Source: Nodularia sp. LEGE 06071 (GTDB lineage Bacteria > Cyanobacteriota > Cyanobacteriia > Cyanobacteriales > Nostocaceae). From it: DNA of 64,000 nucleotides. The stretch covers positions 360,531-424,530 of the forward strand of contig NZ_JADEWH010000003.1 in assembly GCF_015207755.1 (NCBI RefSeq). The letters run 5' to 3'. Below, in pieces: positions 18,994-28,520 of this stretch (its first letter is position 1; every line of letters begins with the position of its first letter). The translations under genes were made by a program, and so were the position numbers. The notes under the pieces are model-generated. The model worked only from the letters and a program-made list of their open reading frames with translations, was not told where the DNA came from and did not search any database.

Positions 18994-19503
18994 TCAGAAA
19001 TCAGCTCTAGTTTTTATCTGCTCCTGTAATACATTCATCAAGATTCCCATTTCAATATTAAAAAATATGATTATGATCGCATAAGGATACAATAAGAATG
19101 TCATCAATACATTTAATGATAATAAATCCTCAAAAGCACCCGAAAAGACAAAAAATGTAGGCATTGATAAACACAGAAAAGATATAGGAAATAATGCCCT
19201 GAAGGTAGGTCTAATTTTTATATAGATAGATGTCTCGTTCTTAATCTGCGGTGGCTGAATAAAAATTTGAGCTGCGAGTGGAAATTTCCCCTGTTTGCGA
19301 AAGGGACCTTTGATATTCACTAAATTGCCATTTGTTTTAACTCTATAGTTGCCTTGATTAAAGCGAGAGGAGCTATTGATCCTCATCCCTGTAGACTCCA
19401 AAGAGGCAAATAATTCTAGGGTTAAATGATATGGCAAAGCGATGTTTCGCTGAGATTGATGATATGGAATTACCCATTGAAGCCAGTTATAGCCTTGAAA
19501 CAT
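18994..19503 (-). CDS. Uncharacterised protein with two C-terminal membrane helices
   Basis: 169 aa. A basic soluble N-terminal part (about 1-100) with beta-strand character (NYRVKTNGNLVNIKGPF) precedes two helices (about 102-122 and 130-152). No family recognised. The same-strand neighbour 50 bp downstream is also a membrane protein. Confidence 0.5.
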   Translation of the reverse strand: MFQGYNWLQWVIPYHQSQRNIALPYHLTLELFASLESTGMRINSSSRFNQGNYRVKTNGNLVNIKGPFRKQGKFPLAAQIFIQPPQIKNETSIYIKIRPTFRALFPISFLCLSMPTFFVFSGAFEDLLSLNVLMTFLLYPYAIIIIFFNIEMGILMNVLQEQIKTRADF

Positions 19504-19540
19504 ATAGGAATCCGGTTTGATTTATGAAACAATTAAGTAT

Positions 19541-19620
19541 TGTAGGGTGCGTTAGGATGAAGTCCGTAACGCACCATTATTAAGGTTTTGGTGCGTTACG
19601 CTACCGCTAACACACCCTAC
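19541..19620. repeat. Dispersed palindrome of the GTAGGGTG class
   Basis: Starts GTAGGGTGCGTTAGGATG and ends GCTAACACACCCTAC with internal TAACGCACC/GGTGCGTTA pairing, so the transcript can fold into a long hairpin. Related sequences lie at 25863-25938, 35221-35279 and immediately 5' of the hoxU fragment at 36524-36572. Confidence 0.6.
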
Positions 19621-19837
19621 GTGTCTGTTCAAATATCAAATAGTAGTCCTATAGTTGATATTACTCAAACTTGCCATAGGATCTAACTATTCATTATCAG
19701 TAAACCCCAAACTTTTGAAAACTAAGGTTAGTAAATCGAAAACTTTTGTAACTCAACGAAATCATCAGAGTTTCCTACGTTTTTAGTCTGGCTGAAAGCG
19801 AAGATTCCATAGAAAAAGGCTAGAAATCCCTAGTTGT

Positions 19838-20022
19838 AAGTAGGTGGGTATGGATTACGAAAAGTAAACACCCATGAAACCCTTAGCAATGACCAATGAT
19901 TTACCCTGCTTGCCCTGAGCGTAAGCCGAAGGGAGCGTAGCCGTTCACGTAGTGTCTCGCAGAGAAGGACAAAGGACAAATGACGACCCCCGCCAGTTAA
20001 CTTTATTTACGCCCACCTACTT
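19838..20022. mobile_element. MITE copy C (complete, 185 bp) overlapping the 3' end of the debranching enzyme gene
   Basis: Perfect 11-bp terminal inverted repeats AAGTAGGTGGG (19838) and CCCACCTACTT (20022). Read on the minus strand it matches copies at 9394 (truncated) and 10531 (internally deleted): GCGTAAATAAAGTTAACTGG, GCGAGACACTACGTGAACGG, CATTGGTCATTGC, GTGTTTACTTTTCGTAA. No coding capacity. Its right end supplies the final codon and TAG stop (20017-20019) of the neighbouring minus-strand gene. Confidence 0.7.
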
Positions 20023-22185
20023 ATCAGTTCTCCAAGGTTGCCAAGTTTGCTGTTTTACCTCCACCTCACCAGATTTAACCACCGCATCCCAATGGGTAAT
20101 TTCACCTTCCCGCCAAAACTGCAAATCCACACGAGAATTACCAATTTCTACGTGCTGGAGTTCAATTTCAGGGAGCCATTTTGGTATATGTGGATCAACG
20201 TAAAGCAACTGATTAGGCGCATCAGCTTGTAAACCCAGCATTGCTTGGATTAAATGAAAAACTGATGCCGCAGCCCAGCCTTGAGGCACGTTGGCTTCAA
20301 TGTAAGGAACTGGAAAAGCTCCCGCTTCCCGCTTAATTCCCGCAAAAAGTTCTGGTAAACGATAACTGGCAAAATACTTGGCTGCATCAAAAGTACCGTG
20401 AGCAACTTCGGCTACTTCCGCCGCAAAACCATAACGTTTAAATCCCATTGCAATGATGCCATTGTCATGAGGCCAAATCGAACCTAAGTGATAGGAGTAA
20501 GGATTATAGGCAGGATTTTCGGTGCTTAATGTCCGAATACCCCAACCACTCCACATATCTGGTTGCATTAGCCGCTTGACTACACGGGCTGCACGTTCAG
20601 GGCTGGCGATACCACTCCAGAGACAATGACCTGCATTTGAAGTTAGCGATCGCACTGGTTGCTTCTCTGGATCTAGACAAAAAACATAACACTCTAAATC
20701 TTCACTCCAGAAATGCTCTTCAAAACTTACTTGCAGTTTAGCAGCTTTAGTGCGTAATTCTTGAGCAAAATGTCCTTCACCCAGAACATCAAACACCTCC
20801 GCCATTCGCATCCATGCATCAAACACATAGCCTTGTAACTCACATAATGCCTTTGGTGCTTTTACCTGGCTTCCATCTGGATAGACAACTGCATCACCTG
20901 AGTCTTTCCAACCTTGATTTTCAATTCCCCCTGATGATTGCGTTTGGTATTCTTGAAATCCATCACCGTCTAAGTCTCCATAATTATCAATCCATTCCAG
21001 ACAACGCAATGCTCTATCTCGGTTATTCTGCAACAATGAATCATCTCCCAACCACTTCCAAGTTTCATGCAAAGTAATCAGAAATAAAGGTGTCGCATCG
21101 GCAGTACCGTAATAAGGTGTATGGGGGACTTTGCTAAAATATGCTAATTCACCTTGGCGGACTTCATGGAGAATCTTACCCGGTTGAGCATCACGCCAAT
21201 CGTCTAATTCAGTCGCTTGTAACTGTCCCAATTTTTGCAGCGCTCCACGGGCAAAACCGGGATGGACAATCATATTTTGTAGACTAATAATCAAACTGTC
21301 ACGGCCAAACAGCGTCACAAACTTGGGTACACCTGCGGCTGGTAGCCAAATATCTGGTTCAAAATCGTAGTCATATAATCGCAGTGAACCTAAATCCTCA
21401 ACTGACTGGCGATAAAGCCGGACTAAATCCTCATTGGCGCAGACAATACCAGTTACCGAGTCTCGCCATTGACAATGCAACCTTTCAATTTCTGTACTGA
21501 CAATAGCGGGATCTAGCATTGCTTGATAACACAAATTAACAGCTTCGCGCACGTGCTGATGATCAATCAGGTGATATTTACAGCAAGTGTGCCAAGTTTC
21601 ACTCGGTTCTAGTGATATATCAAAGGTAACGCGACCGTTTGCATAGTGAGGTTGGGATGTAAAGTTACAAGGTTTATAAATCAAACAACGGTAAAAGGTG
21701 TCATTTTTATAGCTCGTTTCTAGCTGATTTTCTGCTTCTTGCCATTTGGTTTCAATATGCCCCCGACGCACATATTGCTGTGAAGCTACCTCGAAAATAT
21801 CAGCAAAGTCGGAAGCCAGAGCAATTTCTAGATTAAAGTTGACAGGGTGGGATGCATTATTTGTAATGTCGAGATCCTCATGTATTCCCTGTTCTACTGT
21901 CCGGCTAATAATTAACGATAAATCACCTTGAGCAATTTTGCCTTGTGTAGAAGTGAACTGGGGATTGATCAGATAAACCCGTGCGGCATAATATGTTGTG
22001 GTTGCGGAAGTCAGGCGAATCCAGGATTTACCATCAACGTAGCAGGCATAGTCACTTAAAAATCTGGTATCATCTGAAAAAATTCCGAGATGACTATGGG
22101 GATTGATTTCTCCACCCAAGTCAGTGGCCATAAAGGTACTACCATGATTAATTGTCAGAATTGGTGGGCCGACAGTTACTCGCAT
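20017..22185 (-). CDS. Amylo-alpha-1,6-glucosidase (glycogen-debranching-type glycoside hydrolase)
   Basis: 722 aa. N-terminal beta-rich domain (about 1-240, beginning VTVGPPILTINHGSTFMATD and HLGIFSDDTRFLSDY) typical of GDE_N, and a C-terminal (alpha/alpha)6 barrel (about 280-700) with FGRDSLI, GIENQGWKDSGDAVV, YNPYSYHLGSIWPHDNG (here shortened: HLGSIWPHDN) as catalytic landmarks. It removes alpha-1,6 branches from glycogen or trims oligosaccharides. The TAG stop lies in the terminal repeat of a MITE, so the last one or two residues may be derived. It is 17 bp downstream of the LLM oxidoreductase gene and likely co-transcribed. Confidence 0.9.
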   Translation of the reverse strand: MRVTVGPPILTINHGSTFMATDLGGEINPHSHLGIFSDDTRFLSDYACYVDGKSWIRLTSATTTYYAARVYLINPQFTSTQGKIAQGDLSLIISRTVEQGIHEDLDITNNASHPVNFNLEIALASDFADIFEVASQQYVRRGHIETKWQEAENQLETSYKNDTFYRCLIYKPCNFTSQPHYANGRVTFDISLEPSETWHTCCKYHLIDHQHVREAVNLCYQAMLDPAIVSTEIERLHCQWRDSVTGIVCANEDLVRLYRQSVEDLGSLRLYDYDFEPDIWLPAAGVPKFVTLFGRDSLIISLQNMIVHPGFARGALQKLGQLQATELDDWRDAQPGKILHEVRQGELAYFSKVPHTPYYGTADATPLFLITLHETWKWLGDDSLLQNNRDRALRCLEWIDNYGDLDGDGFQEYQTQSSGGIENQGWKDSGDAVVYPDGSQVKAPKALCELQGYVFDAWMRMAEVFDVLGEGHFAQELRTKAAKLQVSFEEHFWSEDLECYVFCLDPEKQPVRSLTSNAGHCLWSGIASPERAARVVKRLMQPDMWSGWGIRTLSTENPAYNPYSYHLGSIWPHDNGIIAMGFKRYGFAAEVAEVAHGTFDAAKYFASYRLPELFAGIKREAGAFPVPYIEANVPQGWAAASVFHLIQAMLGLQADAPNQLLYVDPHIPKWLPEIELQHVEIGNSRVDLQFWREGEITHWDAVVKSGEVEVKQQTWQPWRTDK

Positions 22186-22202
22186 AATTGTTTATTTACT
22201 CC

Positions 22203-23171
22203 TTAATTAGTACCTTGAAGGGCTGGAATTACTTCTTTGCCAAAAACTTCGATAAATTTCTGCTGTTGGCGATTAACGTTGTGTAAATAAATTTCGTTAA
22301 AGCCGAGTTCAATATCTTGCTTGAGCCAGTCAATATGCTGTTGCGGAGTGGCTGAGATACGGACAGATTGATACATATCTTCTGGTTTGACAAATTGTGC
22401 GATCGCCTCAAATTGCTGGGGATGCCGCAAGTCTGTCAATATATAACTTGGGAAAATATTTGTCCGCCATTGATCATAAGCTCCCTCTAGGGCGAGAGTT
22501 TCATCGGCTGCATAGGAAAGCTGTACTTTTAGATACATTGGTTTTCCTTCGCCACCACCTCGCCGGAATGCTTCTACAACTTGCTTCAGCATTTCATAGG
22601 GGTGAGAAATAGTAATCAGTCCATCCGCCCAACTTCCTAACCATTCCGCAGTGGCTGGGGTAATTGCTGCCCCCATAATCAACGGTGCTATGGCTGGTCT
22701 GGTATAAAGCTTTGCTTGTTCCACGTTTACCAGACCGTAGTGAGTGATAGTTTCACCTTTCCAGAGGGCGCGCATCACATCAGCACACTCTTTGAGGCGC
22801 ATATTTCGTACAGCTTTCGCCGGCCAAAAATCCCCTGTAATCTGCTCATTTAAAGCCTGTCCACTGCCCAATGCTACCCAAAACCGTTGGGGAAACATTT
22901 CACTCAAAGTAGCCGCAGCTTGGGCGATAATTGCCGGGTGATAGCGCTGTCCGGGGGCGCAAACCACACCAAAATTCAAGGGTGTAGACTGCATGGCCGC
23001 ACCTAGCCAAGACCAAGCATAACCGCTTTCGCCCTGGCGATCGCTCCACGGATGAAAATGATCAGAACAAGATATGCGACTAAATCCAGCTTGATGAGCT
23101 GCTTGGACATATTCTAAAAGAGCGCTGGGTTTAAATTGCTCGTGAGAGGCGTGATAGCCAAAAAATGCCAT
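22203..23171 (-). CDS. LLM-class flavin-dependent oxidoreductase (TIGR03885-like)
   Basis: 322 aa from ATG at 23171 (MAFFGYHASHEQF), preceded by GGAGTTAAGGCT, a suitable ribosome-binding site; an ATG at 23210 would add 13 residues. Luciferase-like TIM barrel with SDHFHPW near the N-terminus, FGVVCAPGQRYHPAIIAQAA and the C-terminal EIYLHNVNRQQQKF typical of the 'non-F420 flavinoid' subgroup. Substrate unknown. The debranching enzyme follows after 17 bp, suggesting an operon. Confidence 0.87.
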   Translation of the reverse strand: MAFFGYHASHEQFKPSALLEYVQAAHQAGFSRISCSDHFHPWSDRQGESGYAWSWLGAAMQSTPLNFGVVCAPGQRYHPAIIAQAAATLSEMFPQRFWVALGSGQALNEQITGDFWPAKAVRNMRLKECADVMRALWKGETITHYGLVNVEQAKLYTRPAIAPLIMGAAITPATAEWLGSWADGLITISHPYEMLKQVVEAFRRGGGEGKPMYLKVQLSYAADETLALEGAYDQWRTNIFPSYILTDLRHPQQFEAIAQFVKPEDMYQSVRISATPQQHIDWLKQDIELGFNEIYLHNVNRQQQKFIEVFGKEVIPALQGTN

Positions 23172-23772
23172 AGCCTTAACTCCAATCTCATGTTTAAAGT
23201 TTGAGGACAAGTAAATTGAAGCAATAGAAGATTGCTAACTTGGTAAATAATTCTTTGTAAAATTTAATTTTAGCTATTAAATAACTGAAATCTTCACAAC
23301 AAAAAAGACCAAAAAATACTTATTACAAATGTCTTTTGCTCACCAACTATCAGATGTAATAGACAAAAATAAAACTATAACTATTGAAAATATAAATTTA
23401 ATTTATACCTTACTTTTTTACAGTTATGGCAATAGTTTTATTACCACCCTTAGACAGAAGTAATCTAGTATTTCATCACCTAAAAAATCAGTCCCTAAAT
23501 CAATCAGCATACCAAAATTTCACACCCTGGAAGGATGCGGTAATTCGAGTAAATTGATACACACTTAGGAAAAAAATCAAAGCAAAACTTATACAGTGCT
23601 TCTCATTTGAATGAGATACAGATTCAGGAAACACCAAAAAATAAATTACCCCAAAATTGTAGGGTGGGTTAGCGCAGCGTAACCCACCATTATCCTAATT
23701 TCCTAAACCCGACTACTGGAATGACAAGCTTAAAATACCCCATTGAAAAAAGCTGTAACCCAAATCCCTACC
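23172..23772. other. AT-rich intergenic region with one hairpin repeat
   Basis: About 600 bp; no gene. At 23663-23688 GGTGGGTTA and TAACCCACC form a 9-bp stem over an 8-nt loop, a member of the dispersed GTAGGGTG family. The remainder is AT-rich sequence between a divergent start and a convergent stop. Confidence 0.45.
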
Positions 23773-24327
23773 TTAACGCCGTAAGAACAACTGAGTGATG
23801 TAATAGGTGTTGTCAACTCGCCAAACTCCCACACCCGTTTCTGTAAAAACCGGACGAAGAATATTTTCACGATGTCCGGGACTTTCCATCCAACCATCAA
23901 CCGCGACTTTTACAGGTTGAGGAACATTTGTACCTTTGAAGAGATTTTCCCCGACCACCCAGTAGATGATACCACCAGCACTTACTCTGTCTTGGAGATT
24001 ACTGCCATCATCGCCAGTATGACTGAAAAAGTTATTCTCTGCCATTTGTCGGCTGTAATTACGGGCAACCTGTGCTAGTTTCTCATTATGCTCTAGAGGC
24101 TGGAGTTCTTCATCTTGACGCACCTCATTAATGCCTTGGCGAACTGCAATTTCGATTTGCTCAGTTGTGGCAGATTGGGTTGGTTGTGGCGACTGTGGCG
24201 GCTTATCTGATGGAATCTCGACTCTAGGTAAAGGTGGTAAATATTCAACTATCTGTTCACACCCAGTTAAAACCAGCGTCATCGCTGCCCCTACAACCCA
24301 TAAAATCTGGGATAATTGGTTTTTCAT
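23773..24327 (-). CDS. CAP-domain (SCP-like) lipoprotein
   Basis: 184 aa. Lipobox LTGC (about residue 23), Pro-rich spacer (about 30-55), then a CAP domain (about 60-182): LAQVARNYSRQMAENNFFSH with the conserved His, GENLFKG, GWMESPGHRENILRP with the second His, and TGVGVW...YYITQLF. This is the bacterial YkwD-like form found outside the cell; biochemical role unknown. Monocistronic. Confidence 0.88.
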   Translation of the reverse strand: MKNQLSQILWVVGAAMTLVLTGCEQIVEYLPPLPRVEIPSDKPPQSPQPTQSATTEQIEIAVRQGINEVRQDEELQPLEHNEKLAQVARNYSRQMAENNFFSHTGDDGSNLQDRVSAGGIIYWVVGENLFKGTNVPQPVKVAVDGWMESPGHRENILRPVFTETGVGVWRVDNTYYITQLFLRR

Positions 24328-24720
24328 GTTTGATTCATCAGGCTAAGAGGTTAATTCGCATCAGTGAGAATAATTTAAAATAATTTTATGGATAAAAAAT
24401 GCAATTAATATCACAGATGATTAGGTGTTACTTAAGTTAATTACACATCTATCTTTTGAGGTATTTTACCAATAAACTTGTCTTTGAATATTGCTGATTA
24501 AAATGTTGTAAGCTATTTGTCAAGCAATTACCACAAAATATCTAGCAAGGGAAATTTTCTGTTTATCTATAGTACAGTATGGCAGCAACATAACTCTTTT
24601 ATTTTTTGAATATTGATGTTTAATTTTTCTGATTCCGCCGGCGCGGACTAAGTTTGTATAACTGGTTATTGGTGTTTAATAATTTATATTTATTAAATAG
24701 ATATAAGAGGAAGCTAAAAA
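24328..24720. other. Intergenic region, nothing recognised
   Basis: About 390 bp between two divergently transcribed genes, AT-rich, presumably holding both promoters. A GATTCCGCCGGCGCGGAC island at about 24630 stands out by base composition but I cannot assign it. Confidence 0.4.
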
Positions 24721-25752
24721 ATGAAAATCGGGCAATTGCTGGGATTTTTTGCGCTGGTGATCTCACTTTATATTCTCTGGGAAATTCGCCAGTTATTGTT
24801 GCTGTTATTTACAGCCATCGTGCTAGCAACAGCGATTAACCAACTAGTGCTACGGTTTCAACAGTCTCGAATGCAGAGAATTTGGGCTGTGTGGCTAAGT
24901 GTGGTGATTGTCCTCGGTTTGTTAGTTACTTGTTTCTTGGTAATTGTGCCACCTTTCATCGACCAGTTTCAGGAATTGGTCAAGTTGTTTCCCAGTGGAG
25001 TAGCTCAGATTCAGCAGGTGATTACTTGGTTAGAAGGTACGATTATCGGTCCTTATGTAACGAACTTACCAGACATTAATAATTTAATTCAAGAACTACA
25101 GCCATTAACTGAAAATATCTGGAGACAAGCGATCGCGTTTTTCTCTACAGGCTTTACTGCGGCCTTAGAATTTTTACTGGTAATAGTTTTAACTTTGATG
25201 TTGTTAGTCAATCCCCAACCCTACCGTAAAGTTTTTGTACGGTGTTTCCCGTCATTTTACCGCCATCGGGTAGAAGAAATTCTCACTTTGTGCGGCGAGG
25301 GTTTGGGACACTGGACAGTTGGAGCTTTAATTACAATGGTATTTATTGGCTTCTTGAGTGGGTTAGGTTTGCTGATTTTACGAGTACCCTTGGTACTAGC
25401 TCATGCTGTACTAGCAGGGTTACTCAACTTTATTCCCAACATTGGCCCCACCTTAAGCGTCATCTTACCAATGACGATCGCCTTTCTCGAAGCACCTTGG
25501 AAAGCGATCGCAGTTTTAATTTTATACCTAATCATTCAAAACATAGAAAGCTACTGGCTAACTCCCACAGTCATGGCCAAACAAGTATCCCTCTTACCAG
25601 CCTTTACCCTCACAGCACAACTCTTCTTCGCCGGCTTTTTTGGTGCTTTGGGACTAGTCATGGCGCTACCCTTAGCAGTAGTTGCGAAAACTTGGATCGA
25701 AGAACTCGTATTTAAAGATATTTTAGATAAATGGAAACAAACATCCTCTTAG
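24721..25752 (+). CDS. AI-2E family transporter
   Basis: 343 aa. About eight membrane helices in the family pattern: two at the N-terminus (about 5-45), one near 60-82, then a long soluble stretch (about 85-150), and a C-terminal group with GLLNFIPNIGPTLS and NIESYWLTPTVMAKQVSLLP, the hallmark motifs. Family members export autoinducer-2 or act as Na+/H+ antiporters; for cyanobacteria substrate is unknown. AAGAGGAAGCT before the ATG is a plausible ribosome-binding site. Confidence 0.88.
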   Translation: MKIGQLLGFFALVISLYILWEIRQLLLLLFTAIVLATAINQLVLRFQQSRMQRIWAVWLSVVIVLGLLVTCFLVIVPPFIDQFQELVKLFPSGVAQIQQVITWLEGTIIGPYVTNLPDINNLIQELQPLTENIWRQAIAFFSTGFTAALEFLLVIVLTLMLLVNPQPYRKVFVRCFPSFYRHRVEEILTLCGEGLGHWTVGALITMVFIGFLSGLGLLILRVPLVLAHAVLAGLLNFIPNIGPTLSVILPMTIAFLEAPWKAIAVLILYLIIQNIESYWLTPTVMAKQVSLLPAFTLTAQLFFAGFFGALGLVMALPLAVVAKTWIEELVFKDILDKWKQTSS

Positions 25753-25862
25753 GGACTAGTACCGCAAGGCGGAAGTCAAAAGTCAAAAAGCTTATAAAAT
25801 GGGCTTTTCATGGATTTTGAATGGTCTGTTTATTTACGCCAACTTGTACTAGGGAATAGACA

Positions 25863-25938
25863 GTAGGGTGTGTTGTCGCGTAGCGCAACGCACAGTCCCA
25901 GATTTTCAGTAGCTGCAAAATTAATCACACACCCTACC
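25863..25938. repeat. Dispersed palindrome of the GTAGGGTG class
   Basis: GTAGGGTGTGTTGTCGCGTA at the left and ATCACACACCCTAC at the right form inverted ends. Just upstream, GTTTATTTACGCCAACTTGT (about 25828) looks like a diverged end of the AAGTAGGTGGG MITE. Confidence 0.5.
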
Positions 25939-25981
25939 AAATTCCAGCATAAATAAATATTTTTCCATTCAGACTTGAATC

Positions 25982-26205
25982 ATGCCTAAAAAAATTAGAG
26001 AATTAAAAAGCTTACTCAAAAAAGCTGGTTTTGTTTATCGTTCTGCAAAAGGAAGTCATACCCGTTGGTATCATCCTTTATTACCCAGTGATCCTATTAC
26101 GATTTCCGGTAAAGATGGGAATGACCTAAAATTTATATAGAAAAAGAAGTTGCAGACAAATTAGCTAAATTAAAATTCATCCAAAAACAGGAGTCAGAAG
26201 AATGA
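25982..26205 (+). pseudogene. hicA: hicA-like mRNA interferase toxin, interrupted by a frameshift
   Basis: Frame 1 (25982-26140) reads MPKKIRELKSLLKKAGFVYR, SAKGSHTRWYHP and ISGKDGNDLKF, a good HicA fold with the catalytic His in GSHTRW, then stops at TAG. In a neighbouring frame the sequence continues as IEKEVADKLAKLKFIQKQ and ends at TGA 26203-26205, overlapping the hicB ATG exactly as in intact hicAB operons. One missing base near 26133-26138 (AAATTTATATAG) explains the break. The product would lose its C-terminal strand/helix, so the toxin is probably inactive, unless this is a sequencing error. Confidence 0.8.
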
Positions 26206-26429
26206 ATTTACCTTATACAATTATTATTCAATGGAGTAGTGAAGACGAATGTTATTTAGTTCATTTACCAGAATTTCCTACCCAAAAATATCACACTCAT
26301 GGCGATACTTATGAGGAAGCATTAAAAAATGCTCAAGAAGTGATAGAAATGCTCATTGAAGAATATCAGGAAGATGGCAAACCTTTACCATCAGCTAAAT
26401 CTTTAGAACAATTAATCAATGTTGCTTAA
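26202..26429 (+). CDS. hicB: HicB-family antitoxin
   Basis: 75 aa, the short HicB type with a partial RNase H-like fold: YTIIIQWSSEDECYLVHLPE, then THGDTYEEALKNAQEVIEML and a C-terminal tail. It normally neutralises HicA and binds the operon promoter. Its ATG overlaps the hicA stop codon, so translation is coupled. The antitoxin looks intact although hicA is frameshifted. Confidence 0.85.
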   Translation: MNLPYTIIIQWSSEDECYLVHLPEFPTQKYHTHGDTYEEALKNAQEVIEMLIEEYQEDGKPLPSAKSLEQLINVA

Positions 26430-26735
26430 AAATTAGAAATTTGTTTCTTTTTCGCTGGCTTGTATCCCTTATAAAAACCTTGATAAAGAAAGGGACTGGG
26501 GAGAAGAAGCAGGGGTGCAGGGAGCAGGGAGCAGGGGAGAAGAAGCAGGGGAGAAGAAGCAGGGGTGCAGGGAGCAGGGAGCAGGGGAGAAGAAACTTTC
26601 CAATGACCAATGACCAATGACCAATGACCAATGACCAATGACTAATGACCAATGACCAATGACCAATGACTAATGACTAATGACTAATGACTAATGACTA
26701 ATGACTAATGACTAATGACTAATGACTAATGACTA
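26430..26735. repeat. Short tandem repeats: 15-mer GC-rich tract and about 19 heptanucleotide units
   Basis: From about 26500 to 26595 units such as GCAGGGAGCAGGGGAGAAGA repeat. From 26601 to about 26734 a run of about 19 heptamers TGACCAA then TGACTAA extends into the 3' end of the antiporter gene, whose TAG stop (26726-26728) is part of the array. Such STRR sequences are typical of heterocystous cyanobacteria. Confidence 0.85.
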
Positions 26736-28291
26736 TCCTCATGTTGCCAAACATCTTCAAGCATAGGGGCTAATTCCGTATTTAACCGACCAGCGCGGAC
26801 AAACTCTGCATAAGTATCAGCCTCAATAGCCAAAAGTTCCTCCCGAAACTGTTCAGTGATAAAGGTGCGAACATTGGGATATTCAACCTGTAACTTATCA
26901 ATCTTTATTTGCAAATTTTCAATCTCCCCTTTAATCAGTGTCTCTTGATAACGGTAAAACTCAGGGTCAATACCTGGACGGTTATCTGATTGGAGATGCT
27001 GCAAAACGCGTTCTAAAGCGACATGACGGGTAGCCAGTTCAGAATATCGATCACGTAGAGGCGCATCACCCAAAAGATTTAGCTTCTGTAACAAAGGTTT
27101 AATCGTCAATCCTTGGACAAGTAGAGTAAATAAAACTACTCCAAACACCGTAGCAATGATTTTTTCTCGCTCTGGCAGTCCTATAGGTACACTTAAGGCT
27201 AAGGCAATAGAAACAGAACCGCGTACCCCACCCCACCATAAAACAGTTTGTTCTGGTAAAGGAATTTGATATTGCGTAATCGCAGCACTCAATTTACTGA
27301 GAAGATAAATAGCCACAGCCCGCATCAAAATCATGGCTGCTACTGTGATACCAATGATTTGCAAGTTTTCGCCCAAAACAGCAAAGCGAATTTGGTCACC
27401 AATTAATAAAAAGACAATTGAGTTGACAAAAAACGCTAAAAATTCCCAAAATTCCGAAACAATCACCCTAGTGCGGGGATTCATCCCTACGCGAGAACCA
27501 AAGTTACCTAAAATCAAGCCTGTGGTCACAACTCCAATTACCCCAGAACCACCCAACTCTTCGATAACCAGGTAAGTCCCGTAAGCAGAAACCAGAGTTA
27601 AAGACTGTTCCACCATTGGTAAATCAAAGCGTTGGGTTAGATAAGAAATACCAAAGCCAATTAATCCTCCCACTGCTACGCCGATACCAATAACCATCAC
27701 CAGCTCTAACAAAATTGGCTGGAAACCCAATTCGGCATTTCCCAAAGACAGCGCTACCAAAAAACTAAAAGCCACCACAGCCATGCCATCATTAAACAAG
27801 CTTTCGCCTTCCATCATGGTGGTGAGACTTTTACCCACGCCCAATTCGCGAAACAAAGCCGTCACAGAAACCGGGTCAGTAGCAGATAAACTAGCGCCAA
27901 TTAGCAAAGCTGTCGTTAGAGATATCCCCGCGAATTGATTTAGACCAATTGCGATGCCGCCAATGGAAATTACCACCCCCAAAACTGCATACAGACAAAT
28001 TGTCACCAAATTGCGTTTTAACTCTGCCCAGCGCAAATTCCAGGCGGCTTCAAACAACAAAGGGGGTAAAAAGATGAACAAAATTAATTCCGGCGAAAGG
28101 GTGACAAGGCGGACATCAACAAAGGCCAGCCCTAAGCCGACAATCACCAGGAGTAAGGTATAAGGTATGTGGCGGAACCAACTAAATATCTGCGGTAATG
28201 TCGCCACCCCTAAAGATACCGAAAGTACCAAAAGAAATTGCTTGAGATTAGTGGTGATAATTTCTTCACCAATTGCTGTTTCTATATTCAT
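26726..28291 (-). CDS. CPA1-family Na+/H+ antiporter
   Basis: 521 aa with about 12 membrane helices to about residue 400 and a hydrophilic C-terminal tail (about 405-521). Family signatures: FLPPLLFEAAWNL, SATDPVSVTALF and GESLFNDGMAVV containing the transport Asp. It exchanges cytoplasmic protons for Na+, as in salt and pH homeostasis of NhaP/NhaS antiporters. The stop codon lies in the heptanucleotide array, so the last residues can vary. Divergent from a second CPA1 gene across a 230-bp region. Confidence 0.92.
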   Translation of the reverse strand: MNIETAIGEEIITTNLKQFLLVLSVSLGVATLPQIFSWFRHIPYTLLLVIVGLGLAFVDVRLVTLSPELILFIFLPPLLFEAAWNLRWAELKRNLVTICLYAVLGVVISIGGIAIGLNQFAGISLTTALLIGASLSATDPVSVTALFRELGVGKSLTTMMEGESLFNDGMAVVAFSFLVALSLGNAELGFQPILLELVMVIGIGVAVGGLIGFGISYLTQRFDLPMVEQSLTLVSAYGTYLVIEELGGSGVIGVVTTGLILGNFGSRVGMNPRTRVIVSEFWEFLAFFVNSIVFLLIGDQIRFAVLGENLQIIGITVAAMILMRAVAIYLLSKLSAAITQYQIPLPEQTVLWWGGVRGSVSIALALSVPIGLPEREKIIATVFGVVLFTLLVQGLTIKPLLQKLNLLGDAPLRDRYSELATRHVALERVLQHLQSDNRPGIDPEFYRYQETLIKGEIENLQIKIDKLQVEYPNVRTFITEQFREELLAIEADTYAEFVRAGRLNTELAPMLEDVWQHEDSH

Positions 28292-28520
28292 AAATAAAAC
28301 TTGGTATATTTTTGCACTTAATTTTGTCTGATAGGGAATGGGAAAGAAGAGGAAAGGTTGTTAAGCACCAACCGGGAATGTAAAGTAATTTCTCACTCAC
28401 CCCCGCTCCCTGCTCCCTGCTCCCCTGCCTCTTGAGTCAGGTGGATGAAACTCGCCTTTGTGAACCTCAGCCTTCAGATTAAAATTTATCAGCAAACTAA
28501 AATAACTTATCAAAATCTCA

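Noticed and set aside
26416..26666. Several minus-strand frames rich in HWSLVIG and PAPCS
   Set aside because: They translate the heptanucleotide and GCAGGGAG tandem arrays; periodic low-complexity products with no other support.
26601..26734. Possible CRISPR-like array
   Set aside because: Units are 7 bp in direct tandem with no spacers, so it is a short tandem repeat.
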